Shown piece by piece: positions 26,244-35,013 of a stretch of 64,000 nt of DNA. This DNA comes from Desulfosediminicola ganghwensis (GTDB taxonomy: Bacteria; Desulfobacterota; Desulfobulbia; Desulfobulbales; Desulfocapsaceae). The stretch spans positions 3,247,001 to 3,311,000 of the forward strand of contig NZ_CP050699.1 of assembly GCF_005116675.2 (NCBI RefSeq), read 5' to 3'. Below the pieces are notes generated by a model, which did not search any database, was not told the DNA's origin, and saw only the letters and a list, made by a program, of their open reading frames with translations. The translations under genes were made by a program, and so were the position numbers. Within the stretch, counting starts at the first letter, position 1. Each line of letters starts with the position of its first letter.

Positions 26244-27103
26244 TGTTTACCAAGATTGGAATCCTGTTGGAGATGATCAAGTTCAAGTTGACTGTCTTCG
26301 CTTTACCTTTTGCATTTACCGGAGCATTCCTGGCAGCCAGGGGCATACCTGAATGGCGGGTGATCCTCTTGGTTATTCTGGCCATGGTCGGGGCAAGAAC
26401 CTGTGCCATGGGATTCAACCGCATCGTTGATCGCAAATTTGATGGGGCGAATCCGAGGACCGAGGAAAGAGCCATGCCAGCTGGGGAAGTAAGTATGTCG
26501 GAGGCGACAGCCATGGTTGTTATCGCCGGTTTACTTTTCTTTTTTGCCTGTTACAGCCTAAATTCATTGACTCTGGCGCTATCGCCAGTTGCTCTTTTTC
26601 TTACCTTATTCTATTCTTATACGAAACGTTTTACCGCCCTTTGCCACATTGTATTAGGTGTGGCCCTGGCATTTTCTCCGCTCGGGGGGTGGGTTGCAGT
26701 AAGTGGTTCCCTTGAAGGATTTCCCTGGGTACTGGCCTTAGGGGTACTTTTCTGGGTTGCCGGATTCGATACCATTTATGCATGTCTCGATGCAGAGTTT
26801 GATAAAAAGGCAGGGCTTTTCTCCTTACCTTCCAGACTTGGCCAGGTAAAGGCCTTTAGACTTGCCGGTATCTTTCACGTTATTGCATTCTTTTTCTTTG
26901 TTATGACGGGTATTCAGGCTAATCTGAATATATTCTATTTTATGGGAGTGCTGCTCACCGCCTGTGCTTTATGGTACCAGCATAAGCTCGTTAAACCGGA
27001 GGATTTGTCGCGGATACACGTTTCGTTCTTTTCCATGAACGGTTTTATCAGTGTGGCTTTGTTTTTTGCTACCTGGCTTGCCCTTATGACCAATGGAGGC
27101 TGA
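26243..27103 (+). CDS. mqnP: Menaquinone prenyltransferase, UbiA family
   Basis: Integral membrane enzyme that adds the polyprenyl side chain to 1,4-dihydroxy-6-naphthoate. The 286-residue protein has about eight membrane segments and both UbiA aspartate motifs: NRIVDRKFDGANPRTEERAM (about residue 58) and YACLDAEFDKKAG (about 178). Clustering with mqnECA and ubiX favours MqnP over UbiA or MenA. It is translationally coupled to ubiX and followed one base later by the DUF3108 gene. Confidence 0.88.
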   Translation: MFTKIGILLEMIKFKLTVFALPFAFTGAFLAARGIPEWRVILLVILAMVGARTCAMGFNRIVDRKFDGANPRTEERAMPAGEVSMSEATAMVVIAGLLFFFACYSLNSLTLALSPVALFLTLFYSYTKRFTALCHIVLGVALAFSPLGGWVAVSGSLEGFPWVLALGVLFWVAGFDTIYACLDAEFDKKAGLFSLPSRLGQVKAFRLAGIFHVIAFFFFVMTGIQANLNIFYFMGVLLTACALWYQHKLVKPEDLSRIHVSFFSMNGFISVALFFATWLALMTNGG

Positions 27104-27104
27104 A

Positions 27105-27962
27105 ATGAAATTGCGTACCGCCGCTATCACCTGTGCGACAACAGTGTCCATCTTTTCCTGGGCACTGCTTGGAAGCGCTGGAGAAACGGCACATACTCCA
27201 AAAGAAATCATTCCCTATGGCAAGATAGATCCCTCCCTCCTGCCGATTGCCTATTCAGGTTCTGAAAAATTCCGATATAAAATTGCCTATACAGGTGGTG
27301 TCAAGCTCGGTGAACTTGAACTGGAGATTCGCAGAGTGCCGGGGGCGGATGAAGAATTTGAACTTTATGCTCTGGTAACAACCAAAGATAGTGTTTTCAA
27401 CTCAATTTACCCAGTGCGCGATGTCCATCTTACCAGGGTGAGAGGGGAGGACCGCCTGCCCTATTTTTACGAGGTATGGCAGAAAGAGGGTTACAATTAC
27501 GAGGCGTACAAGAAGACCGTTTACGATCAACAGGATGGGGTTGTCAGCTATCAGAGGAATGAGGAAGACCCAAGAGAATTCAAGGTGGCGATACCCACCC
27601 ATAACGAATTCAGCTCGTTTTTCAGCAGCCGGTTGATGTCTTTTGAGGAGGGTGAATCGTTTATTGTACCCACATTTGCTGATAAAAAGCGAATGGAGGT
27701 TGAAGTGAAGACCATTTCAAAAGACAGGCTCAGGAATACAGCGCTGGGTGCAGTTGATACCATTCGGGTAACACCGATCCTTAAATTCAGGGGTCTCTAT
27801 GACAAACGTGGTGATACCGTGATCTGGTATACCGATGATGAGTGTCGTGTACCGGTTAAGATAACATCAAAACTGGCACTCGGTTCCATCACCTCCACCT
27901 TGATGTCATACGATAACCCCGCTTGCAGCAGGTATACTCAGATTGCACAGTTGAAAAAGTAG
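27105..27962 (+). CDS. DUF3108 domain-containing secreted protein
   Basis: Predicted periplasmic or outer-membrane-associated protein of 285 residues with signal peptide (about 1-25, AAITCATTVSIFSWALLGSA). The DUF3108 fold begins at FRYKIAYTGGVKLGELELEI and continues through VYDQQDGVVSYQRN and IWYTDDECRVPVKITSKLALGSI. The function of the family is not known. The ATG at 27105 has GGAGG 8 bases upstream, inside the end of mqnP, so it is likely co-expressed with the menaquinone genes. Confidence 0.82.
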   Translation: MKLRTAAITCATTVSIFSWALLGSAGETAHTPKEIIPYGKIDPSLLPIAYSGSEKFRYKIAYTGGVKLGELELEIRRVPGADEEFELYALVTTKDSVFNSIYPVRDVHLTRVRGEDRLPYFYEVWQKEGYNYEAYKKTVYDQQDGVVSYQRNEEDPREFKVAIPTHNEFSSFFSSRLMSFEEGESFIVPTFADKKRMEVEVKTISKDRLRNTALGAVDTIRVTPILKFRGLYDKRGDTVIWYTDDECRVPVKITSKLALGSITSTLMSYDNPACSRYTQIAQLKK

Positions 27963-28081
27963 TCGGGTCTACATCATCCCAGGTGTCATGGGAGCGGCTT
28001 CCAGATATCAACTCGTTGCCCCATGTCACATGACGCTAATAAATTACTATTATCTTAATACGTTTTAAAGGAGTGAAACGC

Positions 28082-28975
28082 ATGACCGAACCGATTATTC
28101 GTACAGATTTTCCAGATCTTAACCTTGTACATCGTGGCAAGGTTCGTGATATGTACTCCATTCCAGGTCACGATGATAAGCTGCTCATGGTCGCATCCGA
28201 TAGAATTTCAGCATACGATGTTGTGATGGAAGATGCTATTCCTGGTAAGGGGGCGGTGCTGACCGAGCTTTCACTGTTCTGGTTTGATCTTCTTGGCGAT
28301 ATCGTCGAAAACCATTTGATTACTGCTGATGTTGATGAGTATCCGGAGGCGTGCAAACCATATGCAGACCAGCTCCGGGGCCGTTCCATGCTGGTGAAAA
28401 AGACTAAGCCATTATCAGTGGAATGTATTGTGCGAGGCTACATCTCCGGTTCTTTCTGGAAAGCATACCAGAAGAGTAATATTGTTTGTGGCTTTGAACT
28501 TCCTGAGAACCTTAAAGAGTCTGATAAGCTGCCCGAGCCTATTTTCACTCCCTCCACCAAGGCGGAGTTAGGTGATCATGATGAGAATATCTCTATTGAG
28601 CAGATGGAGAAAATTGTCGGCAAAGAACTCGCCGCCCAAATTGCGGAGATAAGCGTAAAGCTTTATCAGCGTGCGGCTGATTATGCCCGCCAGCGTGGGA
28701 TCATCATTGCTGATACCAAATTTGAACTTGGCATGTATGAGGGGCGTCTGATCCTCATTGATGAGGTGTTAACTCCTGATTCTTCCCGTTTCTGGCCAGA
28801 AGACAAGTATGAGCCTGGTAAGAGCCAGCCAAGCTATGACAAGCAGTTCCTGCGCGATTACCTTTCAACCCTCGATTGGGGAAAAGTCGCACCTGCGCCT
28901 AAACTGCCAAAAGAGATAACAGAGAAAACCAAAGAACGTTATGAGGAAGCGGTGACTCTCATAACCGGCAAATAA
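28082..28975 (+). CDS. purC: Phosphoribosylaminoimidazole-succinocarboxamide synthase
   Basis: Purine synthesis enzyme that ligates CAIR and aspartate. The 297-residue protein has [59 protein letters not shown] and [31 protein letters not shown], all typical of the eukaryote-like PurC length class. The ATG at 28082 follows AAAGGAG at a 10-base distance; the GTG at 28073 is too close to it. Confidence 0.95.
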   Translation: MTEPIIRTDFPDLNLVHRGKVRDMYSIPGHDDKLLMVASDRISAYDVVMEDAIPGKGAVLTELSLFWFDLLGDIVENHLITADVDEYPEACKPYADQLRGRSMLVKKTKPLSVECIVRGYISGSFWKAYQKSNIVCGFELPENLKESDKLPEPIFTPSTKAELGDHDENISIEQMEKIVGKELAAQIAEISVKLYQRAADYARQRGIIIADTKFELGMYEGRLILIDEVLTPDSSRFWPEDKYEPGKSQPSYDKQFLRDYLSTLDWGKVAPAPKLPKEITEKTKERYEEAVTLITGK

Positions 28976-29000
28976 CTTCTCTGGAAAATTCTTATGAAAA

Positions 29001-29034
29001 AGGGGCTGACCAGTTATGGTGCAGCCCCTTTTTT
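29001..29034 (+). terminator. Intrinsic terminator of purC
   Basis: Arms AGGGGCTG / CAGCCCCT with a 13-base loop and a six-T run, 26 bp after the stop codon. Confidence 0.88.
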
Positions 29035-29061
29035 GTGTCTTGCTGAGATGGATGGTCCTTC

Positions 29062-29967
29062 TCAGCTTTGTTCTCCATGAATACACCAATTCAGAGTTTC
29101 CTTGAGGTTGGTGTCCCGATAATTATAGCCTGATGCCATAAGCCTCTCAGGACGCACCCTGGTTGAAGATAGCAGCATTTCGCCAGCCATTTCACCAAAA
29201 AGTAGCTTCAACCCGAAAGGCGGCACAGGGAATCTTGCTGGTTTATCCAGGACATCAGCCAGCTGGGTGGTAAAATCCTTATTGGTGACTGCCTTTGGCG
29301 TGACAGCGTTGACCGGCCCGCTGAGCGACTCGTTGTTGATGGAGAAATCTATCACCTCGATAAGGTCGCGGATGCTGATCCAACTCATATACTGTTTACC
29401 GTTACCAATGGTGCCACCAAATCCGGCTTTGAAGGGGGGCAACATCTTGGCCAGTGCTCCACCATTCGGGCTGAGCACCATGCCGAATCTCAACAGAACC
29501 ACCCGGGCACCAAAAAATGCAGCTTTTGACGCCTCTGCCTCCCATTCCTTGCAGACAGAGGCTAGAAAACCATCTCCAGCAGGACTTTTTTCGGATACAA
29601 CCTGGTCTCCTCGATTTCCGTAATAGCCAATGGCAGAGGCGCAAATAAAGGTTTTGGGCTTGTGTGGCAGGCCAGAGAGATAATCGACAAGTTCCTTCGT
29701 GCCTTCAACCCGGCTGTTTTTGATTCTTCGCTTTTTTGCTGCTGTCCAGCGACCATCGGCGATGTTCTCCCCGGCGAGATGGATGACGGTATCGAACGGT
29801 TCATTGCTGCCGCTGTTACTGTCGAACAGATTTTCCGTCAGCCAGATAGATTCTGCGCCAGGTTTTTTATTTCTCTGCAGACACCGAATTGAATGGCCTT
29901 TGGTGTGGAGTGATTCAACCAGGGCGCTGCCAACCATGCCGGTAGCACCTGAAATAAGTGTTCGCAT
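29062..29967 (-). CDS. TIGR01777 family nucleotide-sugar epimerase-like oxidoreductase
   Basis: Extended SDR-fold protein of 301 residues (YfcH/SDR39U1 type). The N-terminal NAD(P) motif is ISGATGMVGSALVESL, followed by VIHLAGENIADGRWTAAKKRRI, SAIGYYGNRGD and a C-terminal DUF1731-like part ending LKETLNWCIHG. Substrate unknown. It lies right after the YgbA-like gene, with about one base between them, so the two form an operon. Confidence 0.88.
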   Translation of the reverse strand: MRTLISGATGMVGSALVESLHTKGHSIRCLQRNKKPGAESIWLTENLFDSNSGSNEPFDTVIHLAGENIADGRWTAAKKRRIKNSRVEGTKELVDYLSGLPHKPKTFICASAIGYYGNRGDQVVSEKSPAGDGFLASVCKEWEAEASKAAFFGARVVLLRFGMVLSPNGGALAKMLPPFKAGFGGTIGNGKQYMSWISIRDLIEVIDFSINNESLSGPVNAVTPKAVTNKDFTTQLADVLDKPARFPVPPFGLKLLFGEMAGEMLLSSTRVRPERLMASGYNYRDTNLKETLNWCIHGEQS

Positions 29968-29968
29968 C

Positions 29969-30382
29969 TTATTGGCCTCCTTTAGAAACGGTGTTCGTCT
30001 TTATCTGCTTTTGGGGATGGGTGCGGTTTTTTTTTTCTGGAAGAGCAGGAGTTTTTCTCCATTTCTCCAGGAGGTGTCTCATCGCCATAGCAGGATGCCG
30101 GTACACCATTCTCGGGCCGGCATAACGCATGACTTCACGAATTTTTTCCTGCATTTCCTTTTTGTAGCAATGCACTGTACAGTTGCCGCAGACAGGTTTA
30201 GCTTCCTGGAAGATGCAGTGTCGCAACCGTTTTCTGGAATACAACAATAAATCGAGACATTGCTGACACAGATCATTGCCTTGGTGATGTGCCCGGCAAT
30301 AGATGCGGATCATCACTTCAATGGTCTTGGCTTCCTGCTTCAGGCGAGGGGGTGAGAGTATCTCTTTATCAGTATACTTCAT
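29969..30382 (-). CDS. YgbA-like protein (nitrous oxide-stimulated promoter family)
   Basis: Small cysteine-rich protein of 137 residues. The conserved core reads KTIEVMIRIYCRAHHQGNDL, CQQCLDLLLYSRKRLRHC, KPVCGNCTVHCYKKEMQEKI and VMRYAGPRMVYRHPAMAMRHL. It matches the YgbA family, which in enterobacteria is linked to nitrosative stress. The cysteines suggest metal or Fe-S binding. The 3' tail is basic and probably disordered. First gene of a pair with the epimerase-like gene. Confidence 0.82.
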   Translation of the reverse strand: MKYTDKEILSPPRLKQEAKTIEVMIRIYCRAHHQGNDLCQQCLDLLLYSRKRLRHCIFQEAKPVCGNCTVHCYKKEMQEKIREVMRYAGPRMVYRHPAMAMRHLLEKWRKTPALPEKKNRTHPQKQIKTNTVSKGGQ

Positions 30383-30436
30383 TGATTATAATCGCTGCTC
30401 GATCAGGTGTAACGCATTACCTGTGCTGAGTTCGGT

Positions 30437-30585
30437 CTAGGAGTCTGTAGGACTAAGCCCTTTTCAGTCAACTCATCGTTATCGAAGGAAAATAAATGTT
30501 GGCAATATCATACATATGGCTCCGCTTAATTTTCCTTCGATGCCTCGATTTGAGTGAAAATCGCAATAGTCCGACAGGCTCCTAG
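30437..30585. mobile_element. 149-bp palindromic MITE-like element
   Basis: The ends are inverted repeats of 19 bp with two mismatches (CTAGGAG..GGACTA and TAGTCC..CTCCTAG). The arms stay complementary inward: TTTTCAGTCAA faces TTGAGTGAAAA and ATCGAAGGAAAAT faces ATTTTCCTTCGAT exactly. No coding potential. This is the structure of a non-autonomous transposon (MITE) or a folded repeat. CTAG sits at each end and the stop codon of aroK (TAG) lies within the right terminus. Confidence 0.7.
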
Positions 30586-31097
30586 CGGGAAATTTCATTC
30601 AAGATCTTTTCGCAAACCTGCTCCTGGGTAAGTTGGGAGCAATCTACCGTAATGTTGGCGTATCTGCTGTAAAGTGCAAAGCGTTCTGCAAAAAGATCAT
30701 CAAAACTCTGTTCAGGCCTTTTGGCCAGTCCCCTTGTTTCGTAATTAGTGATTCTTGAGCGTAGGCAGGGAAGGTCTGCATTCAGGAAAACAATAATACC
30801 ATTTTCACTGAGATGGGCCATCGCAGCATCACTGTATGCAGCGCTGCCTCCAGTTGCTATTATGTGATTTTGATGATTGACATTCAAAAGCACTCGCTCT
30901 TCAATTTTGCGTAATTGCATGTGGCCTTCGGTATCTACGATCTCCTGAAGTGTTTTGTCTTCTTCAAGTTGGATCAGTACATCGGTATCAACAAAGTCTT
31001 TAGCCATCATTTTGGCAAGGATTACGCCAACAGTGCTCTTTCCGGAACCAGGCATACCAATTAAAACAATGTTACTTTTCTGTGCTTTTGGGGACAT
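30582..31097 (-). CDS. aroK: Shikimate kinase
   Basis: Phosphorylates shikimate in the chorismate pathway, which also feeds the mqn genes. The 171-residue protein has Walker A GMPGSGKST (about 14-22), the shikimate-binding DTD in FVDTDVLIQ, ATGGSAAY and the lid RGLAKRPEQSFDDLFAERFALY. ATGGSAAY replaces the more common GGG of the shikimate site. The stop codon overlaps the right end of the palindromic element, which may have trimmed or replaced the original C-terminal end. Confidence 0.88.
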   Translation of the reverse strand: MSPKAQKSNIVLIGMPGSGKSTVGVILAKMMAKDFVDTDVLIQLEEDKTLQEIVDTEGHMQLRKIEERVLLNVNHQNHIIATGGSAAYSDAAMAHLSENGIIVFLNADLPCLRSRITNYETRGLAKRPEQSFDDLFAERFALYSRYANITVDCSQLTQEQVCEKILNEISR

Positions 31098-31236
31098 TAT
31101 ACTCGTGTTTGAATCTATTGGGATTAGAGGTGAAGAGTGCAGTTCAGCATAATTTCAATAATGGTTGAATCAGCTGCATGCTATAAAAATACAACAAAAA
31201 CATAGGATATGATACAGGTTGCGCAGAGTAATAAAA

Positions 31237-32394
31237 TCAAGGAATCTTTGCTGCATGTTTTTTAAGTTGTCCACTTATGAGCTGCACAAGGAGCAGAGAG
31301 ACCAGGCTGAAAATTGCGGCCGACAGGAAAACAACTCTATAATCAACAAGCCACAAAAGACCTCCGATCACGGGCAAGATGACGGCAGCGATATGGTTGA
31401 TTGTAAAGCCGACAGCCATGCTTGGGGCAATATCCTCAGGTTCTGCAATCTTCTGGAAAAATGTCCGGATAGCGATGGAAAAGTTAAAAAAGATATGGTC
31501 CGCAATATAGAGAAACGCTGCAATGAGTTTACTTTCTACCATGGCATAACCAATGAAAACCAGAATCAGAGCACCATACTCCAAAGACAGCACGCTGCGT
31601 TCACCAAATCGATTGATTCCCTTGCCGATAAGTGGGCTGAGAAAGTAGTTGACGACATTGTTCAGTAAAAATAACAGGGCGATTTCCTGCACATTGTAAT
31701 CGAATTTTTTAACCATGAGAAACACGGCAAAGGCTACGAAAATCTGGCGCCTGGCACCAGACATGAACGTAAGGCAGTAGTAGAGCCAATACCGTTTTTT
31801 TACAACCATGTGTTTATGTTGAGGCACGGTAGCCCTGTCAATAGGGTTTTGTCCCAGAGCCCAGAGAGATACGAGAACTATGATCCCGCCGAACAACATA
31901 TAGAGCTGGTTGAAATTCAGGAAGTTTGATAGCAGGAATATGAGTACACTGGCTGCGACACAACTCCCGGCAGCGACACTGCGCAAACTGCCAAACACCA
32001 ATGGCGCATGATGCTTGTCAAAATGTTGAAGAGTCAAGGATTGATTCGTAGTCTCGAAATAATGAAAACCGAAACTCATAATCAAGGTAGTGAAGATAAT
32101 ACCTGTGAAGGATGGGAACAGCCCAGTACAGGAAATTCCTATCCCGCAAATGAGGACTGAAACTGCAGATAATCTATGCTCCTTAATTATAAGGAGCGCG
32201 TATACTACCAGCAGGCTGAGAAAACCAGGGATTTCCCGCACGGATTGAATAATTCCGATATGCTGGCCATCAAGGGCAAGAATATGTACTGAAAAATTGT
32301 CGAAGAGAGCCCGCCATACATACAACCCTGATGTTGCGCAGATTGTGAGGATCATCAGGTAGAAATACATGGGATTACTTTTGATTGCTTTCAT
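31237..32394 (-). CDS. MFS transporter
   Basis: Membrane transporter of 385 residues with about 11-12 hydrophobic segments. The N-terminal half has GIIQSVREIPGFLSLLVVYAL and the second half LNNVVNYFLSPLIGKGINRFGERS, similar to the motif A loop of the major facilitator superfamily. Substrate unknown. It stands alone, 139 bp upstream-side of aroK on the same strand. Confidence 0.8.
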   Translation of the reverse strand: MKAIKSNPMYFYLMILTICATSGLYVWRALFDNFSVHILALDGQHIGIIQSVREIPGFLSLLVVYALLIIKEHRLSAVSVLICGIGISCTGLFPSFTGIIFTTLIMSFGFHYFETTNQSLTLQHFDKHHAPLVFGSLRSVAAGSCVAASVLIFLLSNFLNFNQLYMLFGGIIVLVSLWALGQNPIDRATVPQHKHMVVKKRYWLYYCLTFMSGARRQIFVAFAVFLMVKKFDYNVQEIALLFLLNNVVNYFLSPLIGKGINRFGERSVLSLEYGALILVFIGYAMVESKLIAAFLYIADHIFFNFSIAIRTFFQKIAEPEDIAPSMAVGFTINHIAAVILPVIGGLLWLVDYRVVFLSAAIFSLVSLLLVQLISGQLKKHAAKIP

Positions 32395-32805
32395 TCTATT
32401 TGCTCAGTGCAATTACCTGGAAAAGGTAGGGATGGATAAGGTGAGTGAGTGGAACTCCACAGAACCATGACAATACTTTAAGACACCAAAGCTGACAAGT
32501 TACAACCATGAGTATGATAAGATTATGATTTGCGTATATAACTTGAATAATCAGATGATTTCTGAGTTACAGTGAAAATTCGGAAATTTTCGGGTATTCT
32601 GTTTTGTTCGAAATTCAGAAAAAATTCTGTAAGTGTTCATAGATTGTCAAAAAAATTAGTGGTATGGTATATATGCAGTACGAGTGAAACATCAGGTTCT
32701 GGCCGAACTTTACGCTGAGAACAGCATGATCGGGAAAGCCCTTGCGCGGCGCCTGGAGCCTGGAAAACTAAAGTTAACGTAACGGATAGAGTGTAATCAT
32801 TACCA
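32395..32805. other. Intergenic region upstream of the membrane/cNMP/HEAT cassette
   Basis: About 410 bp between divergent genes. It is AT-rich, with no credible gene. It should hold both promoters. Confidence 0.4.
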
Positions 32806-33138
32806 ATGGCGGACATAATACAAAAAGTTACAGACTGGTTTGATTCAACCAATCTGCACGAGCAGATTGCCGATGTCGATGTTGCAGGGTTATTTAGCAA
32901 TCCATGGTTTTTAGTGCCATTCATAGCCCTGATTTGCTATCTCCTGTACAAAAAGAATTTTAAAGACATTTTACTTATCGGCATTCTCGTTGGCATGTGG
33001 TGGGTTTCAGGCACCGACTATATGGCGACCCTCGTAGTCGATAACGAATTACAGATGAGCAAAATTCTACCTGTAGTATTCGGTGGTGCAGTAACACTGG
33101 GACTGGTTATTTATATATTTTTCGGTAGATCTGACTGA
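32806..33138 (+). CDS. Small membrane protein, unknown function
   Basis: Protein of 110 residues with three predicted membrane segments (WFLVPFIALICYLLY, ILLIGILVGMWWVSG, ILPVVFGGAVTLGLVIYIFF) and an amphipathic N-terminus. No family is recognised. It lies 11 bp before the cNMP-binding gene and is probably translated from the same mRNA. Confidence 0.6.
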   Translation: MADIIQKVTDWFDSTNLHEQIADVDVAGLFSNPWFLVPFIALICYLLYKKNFKDILLIGILVGMWWVSGTDYMATLVVDNELQMSKILPVVFGGAVTLGLVIYIFFGRSD

Positions 33139-33149
33139 GCAGGAAATTT

Positions 33150-34223
33150 ATGCGCTTTCGAAATGGTATTTTCATTGTTACAGAGGAAAATCATTGTCCT
33201 CTTTATAATGTGAGCGAAGAATTCAAGATAAGTGAGGGAGTTCTCACTCTGCCGGTTGCAAAACCCACCTGTATGACTCTTACCAACGAACTTGTTCGCA
33301 TTGCTTCTGAGGATGAGTCATATGAGCGCCTCCAGGGCGGCAGTAGAAAGAAGTCAAAATTCGATTGTGGTGGCTGCACCGGTTTAATTCGTTTTGAGTT
33401 CAAAAAAGAGAAGGGGTACGAGACGCTGCAGATGAAGTTGCTTGCAGCTTCAGAGAGAAAAGAAAAGATAAAGAATGTTGCCCGATTTGCCGGATTGCTG
33501 AGAACAATTGATATTTTCGAGCCACTACAGGATGATGATCTGCTCGATCTTGCCACGATGCTCAAACTGCAGGATTATCCATGGGGCTTTCCAATTGTCC
33601 AGAAGGGTGATCCCGGTATCAATCTATACATTGTTGCATCCGGCAAGGTTGAGGTTATGGATGAAGAAGGAGTGACCCTCGCTGAACTTACGCGTGGCGA
33701 AGTCTTCGGCGAGATGAGTCTGCTTTCCGGTGATCCCGTGACCACAACCATTGTTGCCGCCGAACCAACAAAGTTGGCGGTAATGAATCAGAAAGATTTC
33801 CGTCATATCCTTACTCGATTTCCCGCACTCCAGGTATTCTTCTATAAGCTGTTGGTCAACAGGATAACCGCTATCAACATGCAACGCGCCGAAGAACTTG
33901 CTTCGGGTATGGTTGGCCAGATTGCGGATATTCCCCTTGTGGAACTCTGCCAGATGATCAACTCCAACCAGAAAACCGGTGTTCTCAAGCTTGACACAGA
34001 TAAACTGCGAGCGACCTTGAAGTTTAATGAGGGCGAACTGATACATGCCGATTATGCAAATCTGCAGGGGAGTGAGGCATTTTTTAAGATCCTGACTTTC
34101 AATGTGGGACGTTTCACATTTTCGCAGGGCCTGACCTTCAAAGAAAAAAAACAGGAGGTAATCGGTGGTTTCATGGGGCTTATCATGGAAGGAATGAAGC
34201 AGATCGATGACACCATGGGGTGA
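33150..34223 (+). CDS. Cyclic-nucleotide-binding and DUF4388 (PATAN) domain protein
   Basis: Cytosolic multi-domain protein of 357 residues. The N-terminal 100 residues carry CPLYNVSEEFKISEGVL and a CGGC motif. A cyclic-nucleotide-binding fold follows at about 115-240 (GDPGINLYIVASGKVEVMD, LTRGEVFGEMSLLSGDPVTT). A DUF4388/PATAN domain lies at about 250-345 (QIADIPLVELCQMINSNQKTG, LKFNEGELIHADYANLQGSEA). No DNA-binding helix is seen, so it is more likely an adaptor in signalling than a regulator of the Crp type. Confidence 0.82.
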   Translation: MRFRNGIFIVTEENHCPLYNVSEEFKISEGVLTLPVAKPTCMTLTNELVRIASEDESYERLQGGSRKKSKFDCGGCTGLIRFEFKKEKGYETLQMKLLAASERKEKIKNVARFAGLLRTIDIFEPLQDDDLLDLATMLKLQDYPWGFPIVQKGDPGINLYIVASGKVEVMDEEGVTLAELTRGEVFGEMSLLSGDPVTTTIVAAEPTKLAVMNQKDFRHILTRFPALQVFFYKLLVNRITAINMQRAEELASGMVGQIADIPLVELCQMINSNQKTGVLKLDTDKLRATLKFNEGELIHADYANLQGSEAFFKILTFNVGRFTFSQGLTFKEKKQEVIGGFMGLIMEGMKQIDDTMG

Positions 34224-34278
34224 TGAAATCGGGTTCGAAGCAGTTTGTTTTCAGGTCGTCGATTGGGAGCCTTGAAAT

Positions 34279-34980
34279 ATGAGCAGGCGTGATGTCAAAA
34301 GGCAGGTTCTAGCTATTCTCGCCCTGGAGAATGTCGAAGAGGTAAAACGAAAAATTTCCGATTTTTCCCCATCAGCGGTTATTAGTCCACTTTTTTCGGG
34401 TTTATGTTCTGTATCAGAGACAACCCGGCACAATGCTATCGTTGCCTTCGGGGTGGTTGTACCAACTCTGGCTGATGAGAATATGGAAGCAGCCAGAGTA
34501 GTGATGCGTCGTTTTTTGTGGACCCTTAATGATGAATCAGGCGGTATCGGCTGGGGGGCACCAGAGGCGATGGCTGAGATAATGGCATCTGATACAAGAA
34601 TTGCAAAAGAGTATCTGCATATGCTGCTATCTTATATGCATGGGGATGGTGAAGAGCTTCACCAGGATGGTAACTACCTTGAATTGCCAATGCTGCAGCG
34701 CGGTCTTCTGTGGGGAATAGCGAGGCTTTGTGAGGCGCAAAAAGAGCTGATGCTTGCCAACGATGTAGTCAGCGATCTGAAAGGATATCTCACATCAGAA
34801 GATGGAGTGGTTCGTGGTCTGGCGCTCTGGTGTTTATGTCTGCTGGGGGATGCGACTCTGCGACGGGAGGTGAGTCACTTGCAGGGAGATACAACGAGAT
34901 TTACGGTCATGAAAGATGGAGAGGCAACACATCTCAGCACAGGAAAACTCATTGAGCGTTACCTCTCCGGGGCCATCTAG
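34279..34980 (+). CDS. HEAT-repeat-like protein (DVU0298-like)
   Basis: Soluble helical protein of 233 residues with repeat-like segments (TTRHNAIVAFGVVVPTLAD, GVVRGLALWCLCLLGDATLR) and a central GGIGWGAPEAMAEIM followed by EYLHMLLSYM. It resembles, from memory, the DVU0298 family of sulfate reducers, whose function is not known. It is third in a run with the small membrane protein and the cNMP/PATAN protein, 55 bp after the latter. Confidence 0.6.
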   Translation: MSRRDVKRQVLAILALENVEEVKRKISDFSPSAVISPLFSGLCSVSETTRHNAIVAFGVVVPTLADENMEAARVVMRRFLWTLNDESGGIGWGAPEAMAEIMASDTRIAKEYLHMLLSYMHGDGEELHQDGNYLELPMLQRGLLWGIARLCEAQKELMLANDVVSDLKGYLTSEDGVVRGLALWCLCLLGDATLRREVSHLQGDTTRFTVMKDGEATHLSTGKLIERYLSGAI

Positions 34981-35013
34981 GATATCGGCAAAAAGAGTGT
35001 TTCTAAAGAAAAA

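Noticed and set aside
29699-30250. 183-codon plus-strand frame across the epimerase-like and YgbA-like genes
   Set aside because: Both minus-strand genes have family motifs; this frame has none.
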